NCBI GenBank assembly: GCA_016787445.1
Contig: JAEUTQ010000012.1
Location: forward strand, 124,001 to 188,000
Direction: 5' to 3'
DNA length: 64,000 nucleotides
Origin: Bacteroidia bacterium
GTDB lineage: Bacteria > Bacteroidota > Bacteroidia > B-17B0 > Aurantibacillaceae
Below the pieces are notes generated by a model. It was not told the origin of the DNA, did not search any database, and saw only the letters and a program-made list of their open reading frames with translations. Positions within the stretch are counted from its first letter, which is position 1. Every line of letters starts with the position of its first letter. Both the position numbers and the translations under genes were made by a program. This document shows, in pieces, positions 45,601 to 52,639 of the stretch.

Positions 45601-46024
45601 TCCTCCAGGAAATACAGGCAATCCTCAAACGATTGAGATTCCTGAAAGCGCATGGCCGGCGCATCAGGCTCATGGCGATAGTAAAGGTGAATGCGCTCCT
45701 TCTAACAATAACAACAGTGGAAACAGTGGAAACAGTGGAAACAGTGGAAACAGTGGAAACAGTGGAAACAAAAAAATCACTATATGCCATCTTCCTCCCG
45801 GAAAAAATCAAAATCCGCAAACGATAGAGATTGATGAAAACGCATGGCCTGCCCATCAGGCTCACGGAGACACGAAAGGCCCTTGTCCGCAAACAAAAGT
45901 TGGAGGAACAGCACCTACTACACCAACTAAAGGAGGTGCTCAGCCATTAGGAAATGAAGAAATTAAAACCGGTGAAGTGAAATCAACGGAAGGATCTAAT
46001 ATCAAAACAGGCAGACCAAGATAA
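42686..46024 (+). CDS. Outer-membrane barrel-like protein with four Ig-like repeats and seven Cys/His repeats
   Basis: 1112 residues from ATG 42686. An in-frame ATG at 42638 would add 16 residues ahead of the signal peptide and overlap a terminator hairpin. Signal peptide ends ELFSQ. Residues about 20-290 look like an outer-membrane beta-barrel (WRFGLNIGGMWQ, SAGIGLGYQISRGFAIVYEYK, YTGLNLLFTLGKG). An Asn/Thr/Pro linker leads to four Ig-like repeats at about 320-705 (VNFVNPSVSPYS, VYTKPAANPYS, VTITNPATSPT, VVITNPQPSPY). Residues 709-1067 hold seven repeats, each with CH near its start, then Trp, H-x-x-HGD, Gly and a final Cys. An in-frame NSG run splits the last two. Function unknown; metal binding is conceivable. 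Confidence 0.82.
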   Translation: MKKIFTIIFVLAVAELFSQSISYKYNSWRFGLNIGGMWQTSDVRSTAGVAGGFTLEKGLFEKPENFFSLAIRGRGLFGNTYGLDSKRNYNVSNNPSLNGTYNPNINYADTSLKVPYVYNNYLTQVSEGALELQISFNRLREKTRVILNLWGGVGIAGFRAKTNLTNDGLMYNYALVDSTGGSSSILSSHKNLLDKSYESYANGSKRGDLITFAPSAGIGLGYQISRGFAIVYEYKITWPMGANADFMDGIVGKNNYFIAGSNDYYHYTGLNLLFTLGKGKTKTTSTTNNNYVPPPTNSITTQQTNTVQTITNTNAQQVNPPIVNFVNPSVSPYSEQRLESYNVLANVFNVTNSSQVFVTVNGKPVNNFGFSGKDVNFEALLMPGNNTITVKATNKAGTDSKTTIINLSGQPPQIVYTKPAANPYSTTVAETEVNATIYNVKSNYDVTVKFNNSPLSNYSYSTLNGQFSAMLPLQKGSNVLEINAINKFGSDNKLMVINYNQPIAVGTNTGVTTRPVKVTITNPATSPTKVNSPSYNVVSVVTGVTSAAQVTVSLNGASIPFNYNAGNVTFPVNLMEGNNSIVVSAKNSVSADAKSVIINYEIIKKSPPPSVVITNPQPSPYTTSALTYLFKATTNFIDNASQAEVKFNGTVVSNFIYNAGFIEYNATLNPNSNNLFEVKVTNPNGSNSASAIVKHEQKVIGQTTQTMVICHRTGRISYETITINVSEWPQHQAHGDYEGACKPVKDPGQVEDADIVICHNDGNGGKQTITIKQSQWAQHQAHGDVQGTCPKVVNAEPVFDPDIVICHIELTGQPITMTIKESQWAQHQSHGDSKGPCPKAVGNTNNTTPDPDIVICHNDGNNGKQTLTIKQSQWSQHQAHGDEMGVCPRVAPPAEEKKITICHIPPGNSGNPQTIEIPESAWPAHQAHGDYKGICNTSGSMGGGFPNGNTGGGNNNSGGGNTPEKKITICHIPPGNTGNPQTIEIPESAWPAHQAHGDSKGECAPSNNNNSGNSGNSGNSGNSGNSGNKKITICHLPPGKNQNPQTIEIDENAWPAHQAHGDTKGPCPQTKVGGTAPTTPTKGGAQPLGNEEIKTGEVKSTEGSNIKTGRPR
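44810..45886 (+). repeat. Seven tandem Cys/His-rich repeats (coding)
   Basis: Seven units of 32-34 residues separated by linkers of 8-36 residues. In every unit CH is followed after 16-18 residues by W, then two residues, H, two residues, HGD, two residues, G, one residue and C. Units 1-4 are of one kind (SQWAQHQAHGD), units 5-7 of another (CHIPPG or CHLPPG, AWPAHQAHGD). Units 5 and 6 are very similar at DNA level too, pointing to recent duplication. Confidence 0.95.
45713..45766 (+). repeat. Six perfect copies of a 9-base unit in frame
   Basis: AACAGTGGA repeated six times without change, encoding Asn-Ser-Gly each time, between the sixth and seventh Cys/His repeats. Slippage would change the linker length by whole residues without a frameshift. 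Confidence 0.97.
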
Positions 46025-46026
46025 TT

Positions 46027-47208
46027 ATGAACTTGATTTTAATTGATGATAAAAAAGTATGGCAGCAGTTATTGCCATTAACCTATACTCGCCCTGTATC
46101 TGAAATACGAGTTGGAATTCTTACGATTCGTGAAAAATGGGAGAAGCATTTGAAAGTGAAAGCTTCTTATCAAACAGAAGTTTATTTATCCGGGAAATTC
46201 CAGTTTTCCGCTTCAAAGGGCGATTCATTGTTTATTAATTCCTGCGTAATTCCGGATGATAAACTCATAGCTAAAATTAAAAAGCTAAAATCCGGACAAG
46301 GCTTAAAACACGATAATAAATGGATTGCTTATAAAAGTGAAGCAATAAATTTTAACGAAAATACTGTTTTACAGAACAGCGAAGCGTATTCAAATTCATT
46401 AGTCTTAATAGAACACGTTTGGGATATTTTTAAAAAGAATGGAGAGGCTATACAATTGGATTTTTCTTTACTAACAAAAGGACGCAAGAGTCAGGTTTTA
46501 TCCAAATCAAATACAGTAATTGGTAAGAGAAATCAGATTTTTCTGGAGAAAGGCGCAAAAGCAGAGGCCGCTATTTTTAATACCACATCCGGACCAATTT
46601 ACATTGGTAAAAATGCCGAAGTTATGGAAGGTTCTGTGATACGCGGTCCGTTTTCTCTAGGCGAAGAAAGTGCCTTAAAATTGTCGTGCAAAGTATACGG
46701 ACCAACAACTATTGGCCCGCATAGCAAAGTAGGTGGAGAGGTAAATAATTCTGTGATTTTTGGTTATAGTAACAAAGCACACGATGGTTTTTTAGGCAAC
46801 AGTGTATTGGGAGAGTGGTGTAATTTAGGCGCCGATACCAATAACAGTAATTTGAAAAATAATTACGGTAATGTGAAGTTACATAGTTATGCTACCGGTA
46901 AAAATGAAGATACCGGTTTACAGTTTTGCGGTTTAATCATGGGCGATCATTCTAAATCAGGTATTAATACGATGTTCAATACAGGAACTGTTGTTGGTGT
47001 AGGAGCCAATATATTTGGAGGAGGATTTCCACCAACTCATATCCCTTCATTTACATGGGGCGGTGCGGAAGGTATGGAAACCTATCGCTTAGATAAAATG
47101 TTCGAAACAGCTCAACGTGTTTTTGAAAGAAGACATTTAAATTTGGAAGCGGAAGACAAAAAAATATTGGAACATATTTTTGAAACAACTTCCGGTTTGA
47201 GAGATTAG
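46027..47208 (+). CDS. GlmU-like sugar-nucleotide enzyme of the Bacteroidota type
   Basis: 393 residues, beginning 2 bases after the previous stop. Residues about 1-180 are a divergent nucleotidyltransferase-like part starting MNLILIDDKKVWQQLLPLTYTRP. Residues about 180-340 form a left-handed beta-helix of hexapeptide repeats (GPIYIGKNAEVMEGSVIRGPF, YGPTTIGPHSKVGGEV). This matches the alternative GlmU family of Bacteroidota, proposed to carry out the acetyltransferase and uridylyltransferase steps to UDP-GlcNAc. The classical LxAGxGTRM loop of GlmU is absent from the N-terminus. The activity is therefore inferred from the family, not from conserved catalytic residues. Confidence 0.85.
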   Translation: MNLILIDDKKVWQQLLPLTYTRPVSEIRVGILTIREKWEKHLKVKASYQTEVYLSGKFQFSASKGDSLFINSCVIPDDKLIAKIKKLKSGQGLKHDNKWIAYKSEAINFNENTVLQNSEAYSNSLVLIEHVWDIFKKNGEAIQLDFSLLTKGRKSQVLSKSNTVIGKRNQIFLEKGAKAEAAIFNTTSGPIYIGKNAEVMEGSVIRGPFSLGEESALKLSCKVYGPTTIGPHSKVGGEVNNSVIFGYSNKAHDGFLGNSVLGEWCNLGADTNNSNLKNNYGNVKLHSYATGKNEDTGLQFCGLIMGDHSKSGINTMFNTGTVVGVGANIFGGGFPPTHIPSFTWGGAEGMETYRLDKMFETAQRVFERRHLNLEAEDKKILEHIFETTSGLRD

Positions 47209-47774
47209 CTCAACCTTTTTCCTATAATCTTCAAGAGATTGCCAAAAACCTGGCCGGGCGAAAATTTCCGCCAGTGAAAATCATTTAATTCTCCATCAGA
47301 AATAAAGTAATAATCAATATTGGCACGTTTGAATTCTTTTAAAACGTGTTCTCTGAAATTCAGGAACACAATCCATCCGTCTTCACCAATATCATCGAAC
47401 CATTCTTCATAATACGAGTCATCTGAATAGTGGAAATTCAACACGTTTTCGCCAATGATGATGAATTTATTAATACCCGCATAAATCAGTTCATCAATTA
47501 TATCCCTTTTCAATAACATGATGTCATTATTGATAGCGTCATTCCATTCGCCAATTAATTCGATGATGGCAAATCCTTCCTCATAATCGCTGAATAGTAC
47601 TTTGATATACAGCGTTTCACTGCCAATATCATCCCACTGAGGGTGTATGTAATAATTATAAATTGTATTCGAATATTCAAACTCACTGTATTCACGTCCA
47701 TAGAATGGCGATTGCTCGTCCTCTGAAGCAATATATAAATGCCGCCAATTATAAAATGGTTCTATGCTGTGCAT
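47205..47774 (-). CDS. Conserved-looking acidic protein of unknown function
   Basis: 189 residues, not recognised. It is rich in Asp, Glu, Tyr and Trp, with no signal peptide or membrane segment, so cytoplasmic. Segments include YNYYIHPQWDDIGSETLYIKV, cut here into an HPQWDD turn, plus NKFIIIGENVLNFHYSDDSYYEEW and WIVFLNFREHV. The alternation of beta and alpha stretches suggests a small globular alpha/beta domain. Its stop overlaps the stop of the GlmU-like gene by two bases (convergent). A perfect -7 box lies 4 bases before its ATG. Composition matches the neighbours, giving no sign of transfer. Confidence 0.7.
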   Translation of the reverse strand: MHSIEPFYNWRHLYIASEDEQSPFYGREYSEFEYSNTIYNYYIHPQWDDIGSETLYIKVLFSDYEEGFAIIELIGEWNDAINNDIMLLKRDIIDELIYAGINKFIIIGENVLNFHYSDDSYYEEWFDDIGEDGWIVFLNFREHVLKEFKRANIDYYFISDGELNDFHWRKFSPGQVFGNLLKIIGKRLS

Positions 47775-47778
47775 ACTG

Positions 47779-47786
47779 CAAAGGTA
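47779..47786 (-). promoter_or_regulatory. -7 promoter box abutting the 47774 start codon
   Basis: On the minus strand TACCTTTG (47786 down to 47779) is a perfect TAnnTTTG match ending 4 bases before the ATG, so the transcript may be leaderless. No -33 element is clear. Confidence 0.4.
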
Positions 47787-47906
47787 GTTAGTTAAGCTTA
47801 TTTTTTTTTGTAATTATTATAAAAAACAAGATAAAATAGCGGATTTATACACTAAAGCCATTTAATAACCTACCCTCAATTCCTCTCTAAAATGGGGGTT
47901 ATTCAC

Positions 47907-47914
47907 TATATTTG
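47907..47914 (+). promoter_or_regulatory. -7 promoter box of the polysaccharide cluster
   Basis: TATATTTG is a perfect -7 match ending 8 bases before the TTG start of the exporter permease gene. It is the only such box found between 47774 and that gene, and would drive most of the cluster with almost no leader. No TTG lies at the usual -33 distance. Confidence 0.45.
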
Positions 47915-47922
47915 TACTTATC

Positions 47923-48747
47923 TTGAAAACAGTTATTGATAGTGGTTCTACCGGGCGTTTAAGTCTAAGCGAAATTATTCGTTTTAAAGGGTTGCTTTGG
48001 AACCTTTCTATGCGCGATGTTTTGGTTAGATACAAACAAACCTTAATAGGTGTTTTATGGGCTGTTGTGCGACCTGCTATTAATATCGCCATATTTGTTT
48101 TCTTTTCCATGTTCATTGAAGGTGGTTCTGACTTGCAAGAAAGGATTGTAAATGTTGGTGCAGGAATTATTATTTGGGGATTAATATCTACCTCCATTAC
48201 TGATGTAAGCAATTCGTTGCTTAATAATTCTAATATCCTTACAAAAGTATATTTCCCGAAATTGATAATTCCAATTTCTACGTTGGCGGTATGTTTAATT
48301 GATTTCCTTATTTCTTTTTTTATTCTTTTGATTTGTAAAATCGCAATTAATGGTTTTCCGGGACCGGAATTCTTTTTGTTCCCGGTATTTGTTCTTTATG
48401 CTATCTTGTTTTCATTTGCTGTTGGTTTATTTTTCGCAACATTAAATGTAAAATATCGCGATATTAAATTCACTCTACCTTTTTTGTTGCAAATTGGTTT
48501 TTATGTTTGCCCTGTCTTTTTAAGCTCTTCATTTTATCTTGAAAAATTACCGTCCTCACTCGCTCCGATTTTCATGTCGAATCCACTTGTTACTGTTATT
48601 GAAGGATTCAAATATTGTTTTTTAGGACAATCTTTTAGTGTTGACATGGTTTATGTTTTATCCGGCCTTTGCTTTACCCTATTAATATTGATATTTAGCT
48701 TGAGATACTTTATGAAATTTGAAAAAACTTTTGCCGATTTTATTTAA
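47923..48747 (+). CDS. wzm: Polysaccharide ABC exporter, permease subunit (Wzm type)
   Basis: 274 residues from a TTG start. Six membrane segments, preceded by a cytoplasmic helix with LLWNLSMRDVLVRYKQTLIGVLWAVVRP, shown here only as MRDVLVRYKQT and the GVLWAVVRP turn typical of ABC-2 O-antigen permeases. FLLQIGFYVCPVF and SNPLVTVIEGFKYCFLG near the C-terminus are equally typical. Together with the next gene it should move a finished lipid-linked glycan across the inner membrane. Its stop overlaps the start of the ATPase gene by one base (TAATG form), indicating coupled translation. Confidence 0.92.
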   Translation: MKTVIDSGSTGRLSLSEIIRFKGLLWNLSMRDVLVRYKQTLIGVLWAVVRPAINIAIFVFFSMFIEGGSDLQERIVNVGAGIIIWGLISTSITDVSNSLLNNSNILTKVYFPKLIIPISTLAVCLIDFLISFFILLICKIAINGFPGPEFFLFPVFVLYAILFSFAVGLFFATLNVKYRDIKFTLPFLLQIGFYVCPVFLSSSFYLEKLPSSLAPIFMSNPLVTVIEGFKYCFLGQSFSVDMVYVLSGLCFTLLILIFSLRYFMKFEKTFADFI

Positions 48748-49994
48748 TGAGTCAAGTAATAATCACAGCCAACAATGTGGGCAAAAAATATAGTTTAAAG
48801 CATCTTTCCGGAAAAAGTAAAGATGATATGTTTTTTGGCTCTATAAAGGCAAAAGCTAGAGGATTATTTTCTAAATCAAGTGAGGAGGAAGAATTCTGGG
48901 CATTAAAGGATGTTTCTTTTGAAATAAACCAAGGCGACAGAGTAGCTATTTTAGGACGTAATGGTGCGGGTAAATCTACTTTACTTAAAATTTTAAGCAG
49001 AATTGTAGCACCAACAACAGGTAGAATCGAATTTGACGGTAGAATGGCGGCTCTCCTTGAAGTTGGTACTGGTTTCCATGGCGACCTTACGGGGCGTGAA
49101 AATATTTTCTTGAATGGTTCTATTTTAGGAATGACCAAATCAGAAATCAAAAGCAAATTTGATGAAATTGTTGCATTTTCTGAAGTGGAAAAATTTCTGG
49201 ATACGCCGGTAAAAAGATATTCTTCGGGTATGTATGTGCGTTTGGCATTTGCCGTTGCAGCGCATCTCGATCCTGAAATATTAATAGTTGATGAAGTTTT
49301 AGCCGTAGGTGATGCAGCTTTTCAAAAGAAATGTTTGGGTAAAATGAAAGAGGTATCAGGCGGTGGAAAAACCATACTGTTTGTGAGTCATAATATGGCG
49401 GCTGTTCAAAATATTTGTGATAAATCCATTTATTTAAAAAACGGACAGTTGGTAGATTATGGAAAGACGGAAGACATCCTTCCACTATACATGCGCTCGT
49501 CTCAGGCAACCCGTTTGGCAGATTTAGGAAACAGACCCGATAGAATGGGAAATGGTGCTATTCGTTTTAAATCAATAAATATCAAAGATCAATCCGGTAC
49601 AGTTGTCGCATCAGCTCAATGTGGTTCTCCTTTAACGATCGAATTAGAAATTGATGCCAATCCTTCATTTGATTTGTCTTATGTTCGTTTTTCAATTGGT
49701 ATTGATGATGATTTCGGCCAACGCATTACTCATTTAAGTAATGATGTCACAGAACAAATTTTTGAGAAGGTAAAACAAGGGCGTTCAGTCGTAAGTTTTC
49801 AAATACCGGAATTACCATTAAAGCGAGGCGATTACACATTAACTCTTTTCTGCGCAGTAAATGGAGACGTCGCAGACTGGATTCAGGAAGCAGCTGTAAT
49901 TAATGTGGAAGCAGGTGATTTTTTCAAAACCGGAAAGCTTCCTGAAGAAAGCCAAGGTAATTTTTACATGAAACATTCGGTTACAATATATTAA
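48747..49994 (+). CDS. wzt: Polysaccharide ABC exporter, ATPase subunit with C-terminal carbohydrate-binding-like domain (Wzt type)
   Basis: 415 residues. Nucleotide-binding domain at about 1-245 with Walker A GRNGAGKST, the signature YSSGMYVRLAFAVA and Walker B ILIVDEVLAVGD, followed by the switch His in FVSHNM. The insert GTGFHGDLTGREN is usual for glycan exporters. Residues about 265-415 are a beta-sandwich of the Wzt C-terminal kind (FKSINIKDQSGTVV, ELPLKRGDYTLTLF). In O8/O9a systems that domain recognises the modified non-reducing end of the glycan before export. Its presence suggests that this polymer also carries a terminal modification. Confidence 0.94.
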   Translation: MSQVIITANNVGKKYSLKHLSGKSKDDMFFGSIKAKARGLFSKSSEEEEFWALKDVSFEINQGDRVAILGRNGAGKSTLLKILSRIVAPTTGRIEFDGRMAALLEVGTGFHGDLTGRENIFLNGSILGMTKSEIKSKFDEIVAFSEVEKFLDTPVKRYSSGMYVRLAFAVAAHLDPEILIVDEVLAVGDAAFQKKCLGKMKEVSGGGKTILFVSHNMAAVQNICDKSIYLKNGQLVDYGKTEDILPLYMRSSQATRLADLGNRPDRMGNGAIRFKSINIKDQSGTVVASAQCGSPLTIELEIDANPSFDLSYVRFSIGIDDDFGQRITHLSNDVTEQIFEKVKQGRSVVSFQIPELPLKRGDYTLTLFCAVNGDVADWIQEAAVINVEAGDFFKTGKLPEESQGNFYMKHSVTIY

Positions 49995-49996
49995 AC

Positions 49997-50707
49997 ATGT
50001 TTAAGTATTTTAATATTTTTAAAAAAGAAATTAATCGCCTTAAAAGTGATGAACCAAATCACCCTTCTTATAATTCTTTATGGCGATATTTTTTTCAATG
50101 GAAGCGCTTGGCTCATTCTAACTCGGTTGAGGCACAATTACCATGGATAAGTTTTCCTGTGATCGACTTTTTAAATAGAACTTTAAATAAAAAATCAAAA
50201 GTTTTTGAATATGGTGGAGGTGGATCGACACTTTTTTTTCTCAATCGGTGTTCTGAAGTCGTAACTGTTGAGCATAATAAGGAATGGTATGAGGTTTTAA
50301 GTGATAATATTAAACAGAAATCTGCATGGAAAGGATTATTTATTGAGGGTGAATTAAGAAAAGATACTGAAGAAACAAATTTCGCTAATCCTAATCTGTA
50401 TTTATCATCAGATAAAGATTATATTAAGTATAGTTTTAAAAATTATGCTTCTTCAATTGATACCTATCCAACTAATTATTTTGATGTGGTTTTAGTTGAC
50501 GGAAGAGCTCGCCCTTCTTGTATCATGCATGGTATCCCTAAAATTAAGCAGGGCGGTTTTTTAATTTTAGATAATTCTGACAGACCTTACTATACAGAGA
50601 ATTTTATTCATACGTTAAAGAGTGATTTCACAGAAATTATTAATTACAGTGGACCAACACCATTCTGCACATGGTTTAATCGCACAAGCGTTTGGCAGAA
50701 AAAATAA
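49997..50707 (+). CDS. SAM-dependent methyltransferase-like protein
   Basis: 236 residues, 2 bases after the ATPase gene. A Rossmann-type motif I, VFEYGGGGSTLFFL, is followed by VVTVEHNKEWYEVL with the acidic residue expected to bind the ribose of SAM. YFDVVLVDGRARPSCI and GGFLILDNSDR complete the core strands. This is the pattern of class I methyltransferases found in polysaccharide clusters. The substrate is unknown, most likely a sugar of the exported polymer. Its stop overlaps the next start by one base. Confidence 0.75.
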   Translation: MFKYFNIFKKEINRLKSDEPNHPSYNSLWRYFFQWKRLAHSNSVEAQLPWISFPVIDFLNRTLNKKSKVFEYGGGGSTLFFLNRCSEVVTVEHNKEWYEVLSDNIKQKSAWKGLFIEGELRKDTEETNFANPNLYLSSDKDYIKYSFKNYASSIDTYPTNYFDVVLVDGRARPSCIMHGIPKIKQGGFLILDNSDRPYYTENFIHTLKSDFTEIINYSGPTPFCTWFNRTSVWQKK

Positions 50708-51627
50708 TGAGTTTAGCACCAATTATATTATTTGCGTATAACCGTCCTGATCACACACGACAAACATTAAGCGCTTTAAAAAATAATGTACTGGCAGATC
50801 AATCTGTATTACATATTTACGTGGATGGTTTAAAATCGGGCGCTAGCAACGAGGCTAAAGAAAGACATGAAGAATTAAAGCGTATTGTTAAATCGGAGCA
50901 ATGGTGCAAGGAAGTGGTTATCCATGAATCTGAGAATAACTTAGGGCTCGCAAATTCAGTTAAAAAAGGAGTAACGGAAATAGTAAATCAATTCGGTAAA
51001 GTAATTGTGCTGGAAGATGATTTAATAACAGGAAAATATTTTTTAAAATTCATGAATGATGCTTTGGTGATGTATGAGAATTCACCAGAGGTTATTTCAA
51101 TAACAGGATACATTTATCCGGTGAAACGATTAATGCCTCAAACCTTTTTCTTAAGAGGCGCTGATTGTTGGGGATGGGCAACCTGGAAAAGAGGATGGGA
51201 TTTGTTTGAAGACGATGGTAAGAAATTATTAAACGAATTAGAGTCGAAAAATTTAATTGATGATTTTAATTTTTACAAATCGTATCCTTATGCCCAAATG
51301 CTTCGTGATCAAATTGAGGGCAAGAACGATTCATGGGCAATTTTATGGTACGCATCTGCTTTTATAAAGGATAAATTAACTTTGTATCCCGGTATATCAA
51401 TGGTTCATAATATAGGAATAGATGGATCCGGTATGCACAGTGGAGCCTATACCGATAAGTTCAATGTTAAGCTAAATAACAACGAAGTGAAATTAGTATC
51501 AATTCCTACAAAGGAAAACGAACGTTGTAAGGTGAATATAGCTGAGTATTTTTATGAGGTTTTTGGCACTAAAGAAAAAACCTTCTTCGAAAAAGTAAAA
51601 CATAAATTATTTGGAAAGAATGCTTAA
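50707..51627 (+). CDS. Glycosyltransferase, family 2-like
   Basis: 306 residues from ATG 50707, which overlaps the previous stop (TAATG). Starts SLAPIILFAYNRPDHTRQTL, as in a group of Bacteroidota GT-A transferases. VIVLEDDLITGKYFL carries the acidic DxD-type motif, and GADCWGWATWKRGWDLF is a further hallmark of this group. DSWAILWYASAFIKDK and the GIDGSGMHSG loop near the end are also typical. A cytoplasmic enzyme adding one sugar to the growing glycan; donor and linkage cannot be told from sequence. Confidence 0.82.
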   Translation: MSLAPIILFAYNRPDHTRQTLSALKNNVLADQSVLHIYVDGLKSGASNEAKERHEELKRIVKSEQWCKEVVIHESENNLGLANSVKKGVTEIVNQFGKVIVLEDDLITGKYFLKFMNDALVMYENSPEVISITGYIYPVKRLMPQTFFLRGADCWGWATWKRGWDLFEDDGKKLLNELESKNLIDDFNFYKSYPYAQMLRDQIEGKNDSWAILWYASAFIKDKLTLYPGISMVHNIGIDGSGMHSGAYTDKFNVKLNNNEVKLVSIPTKENERCKVNIAEYFYEVFGTKEKTFFEKVKHKLFGKNA

Positions 51628-52639
51628 GATCTATTCAGATGAATTATGGCTGCCTGCTAATACAAATCATACTGTGTTATTATATCCTTTTTGGGGCGAA
51701 ATTCCGGTGCCTCCGGGTGAACCCGACACTAATAGATTTAAAAACTTCGTGCTAAATGTTCATACAGCTGTAAATTTAGTTAATGAACCTAATATTGCAG
51801 ATGTATTTGTTCTGCCATTTGAATATCGTAGTGATGCCTTGTCGTTAGATTTAGCTAATAAGGCAGCGCAGTCAGCAAAACGTTACGGTAAGAAATTAAT
51901 AATCTTCTTTAATTCCGATTCGCCGGAACCTATTCATATTGAAAACACCATTGTATTTAGGACTTCTTTTTATAAGTCTGAAAGAAGGAAGCATGAATAT
52001 GCTTTTCCCGGTTGGAGTGTAGATTTCACGGAAGCGTATTCTAATGGGTTTTTTCCAAAAAAGAAGGAGTCTGACCCAAGCGTGTGTTATTGTGGCTATG
52101 TCAACAATAAACGACTTGGTCTAAAGCAAGCGCTTAAGAATATTCTTGTAAAACCAAAATCAAAATCTTATGAATACGGAGCATATATTAGAGGCAAAGC
52201 TGTAGAGCGATTATTAAGAAACAATAAGATTAAATGCGATTTTATTATACGTGATGATTTTTGGGCCAGTCAGTCGAAAGGACTAAAGGAAACACGTAAA
52301 GAATACGCTAATAACATGCTGAATAATCCATATGCGTTAGTAACTCGTGGAGCCGGTAATTTTTCTTATCGCTTTTACGAAGTTTTTAGTTGCGGACGTA
52401 TACCTGTTTTTATAAATACCGATTCTGTTTTACCATTTGAAGAATTTATTAATTGGAAGGAACATATGGTGTGGGTAAACGATACTGATATAAATAGCAT
52501 TGGAGAGATATTGCTGGACTTTCATAATAAAATTTCTCCAGAAGCTTTTATAGAACTTCAGATTAGAAACAGAAAATTATATGAAGACTGGTTATCACCA
52601 TTGGGTTATTTTAGCCATTTGAAAGAATATATAAAATGA
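51620..52639 (+). CDS. Exostosin-like glycosyltransferase (GT47 type)
   Basis: 339 residues from ATG 51620, overlapping the end of the previous gene by 8 bases; a TTG at 51611 is less likely. The C-terminal half has GNFSYRFYEVFSCGRIPVFIN, given here as RFYEVFSCGRIPVFI, then LPFEEFINWKEHMVWV, the nucleotide-sugar-binding pattern of exostosin proteins. The N-terminal half is a divergent Rossmann-like domain (VLYPFWGEIP, VFVLPFEYRSDAL). Exostosin-type enzymes are known best from animals and plants but occur in bacterial glycan clusters. Sugar specificity unknown. Confidence 0.78.
   Translation: MLKIYSDELWLPANTNHTVLLYPFWGEIPVPPGEPDTNRFKNFVLNVHTAVNLVNEPNIADVFVLPFEYRSDALSLDLANKAAQSAKRYGKKLIIFFNSDSPEPIHIENTIVFRTSFYKSERRKHEYAFPGWSVDFTEAYSNGFFPKKKESDPSVCYCGYVNNKRLGLKQALKNILVKPKSKSYEYGAYIRGKAVERLLRNNKIKCDFIIRDDFWASQSKGLKETRKEYANNMLNNPYALVTRGAGNFSYRFYEVFSCGRIPVFINTDSVLPFEEFINWKEHMVWVNDTDINSIGEILLDFHNKISPEAFIELQIRNRKLYEDWLSPLGYFSHLKEYIK

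Noticed and set aside
45308-45892. Minus-strand frame of 194 codons opposite the Cys/His repeats
   Set aside because: It is a mirror of the repetitive coding strand (its VSTVSTV run is the reverse of the NSG repeat) and has no start signal or recognisable domain.
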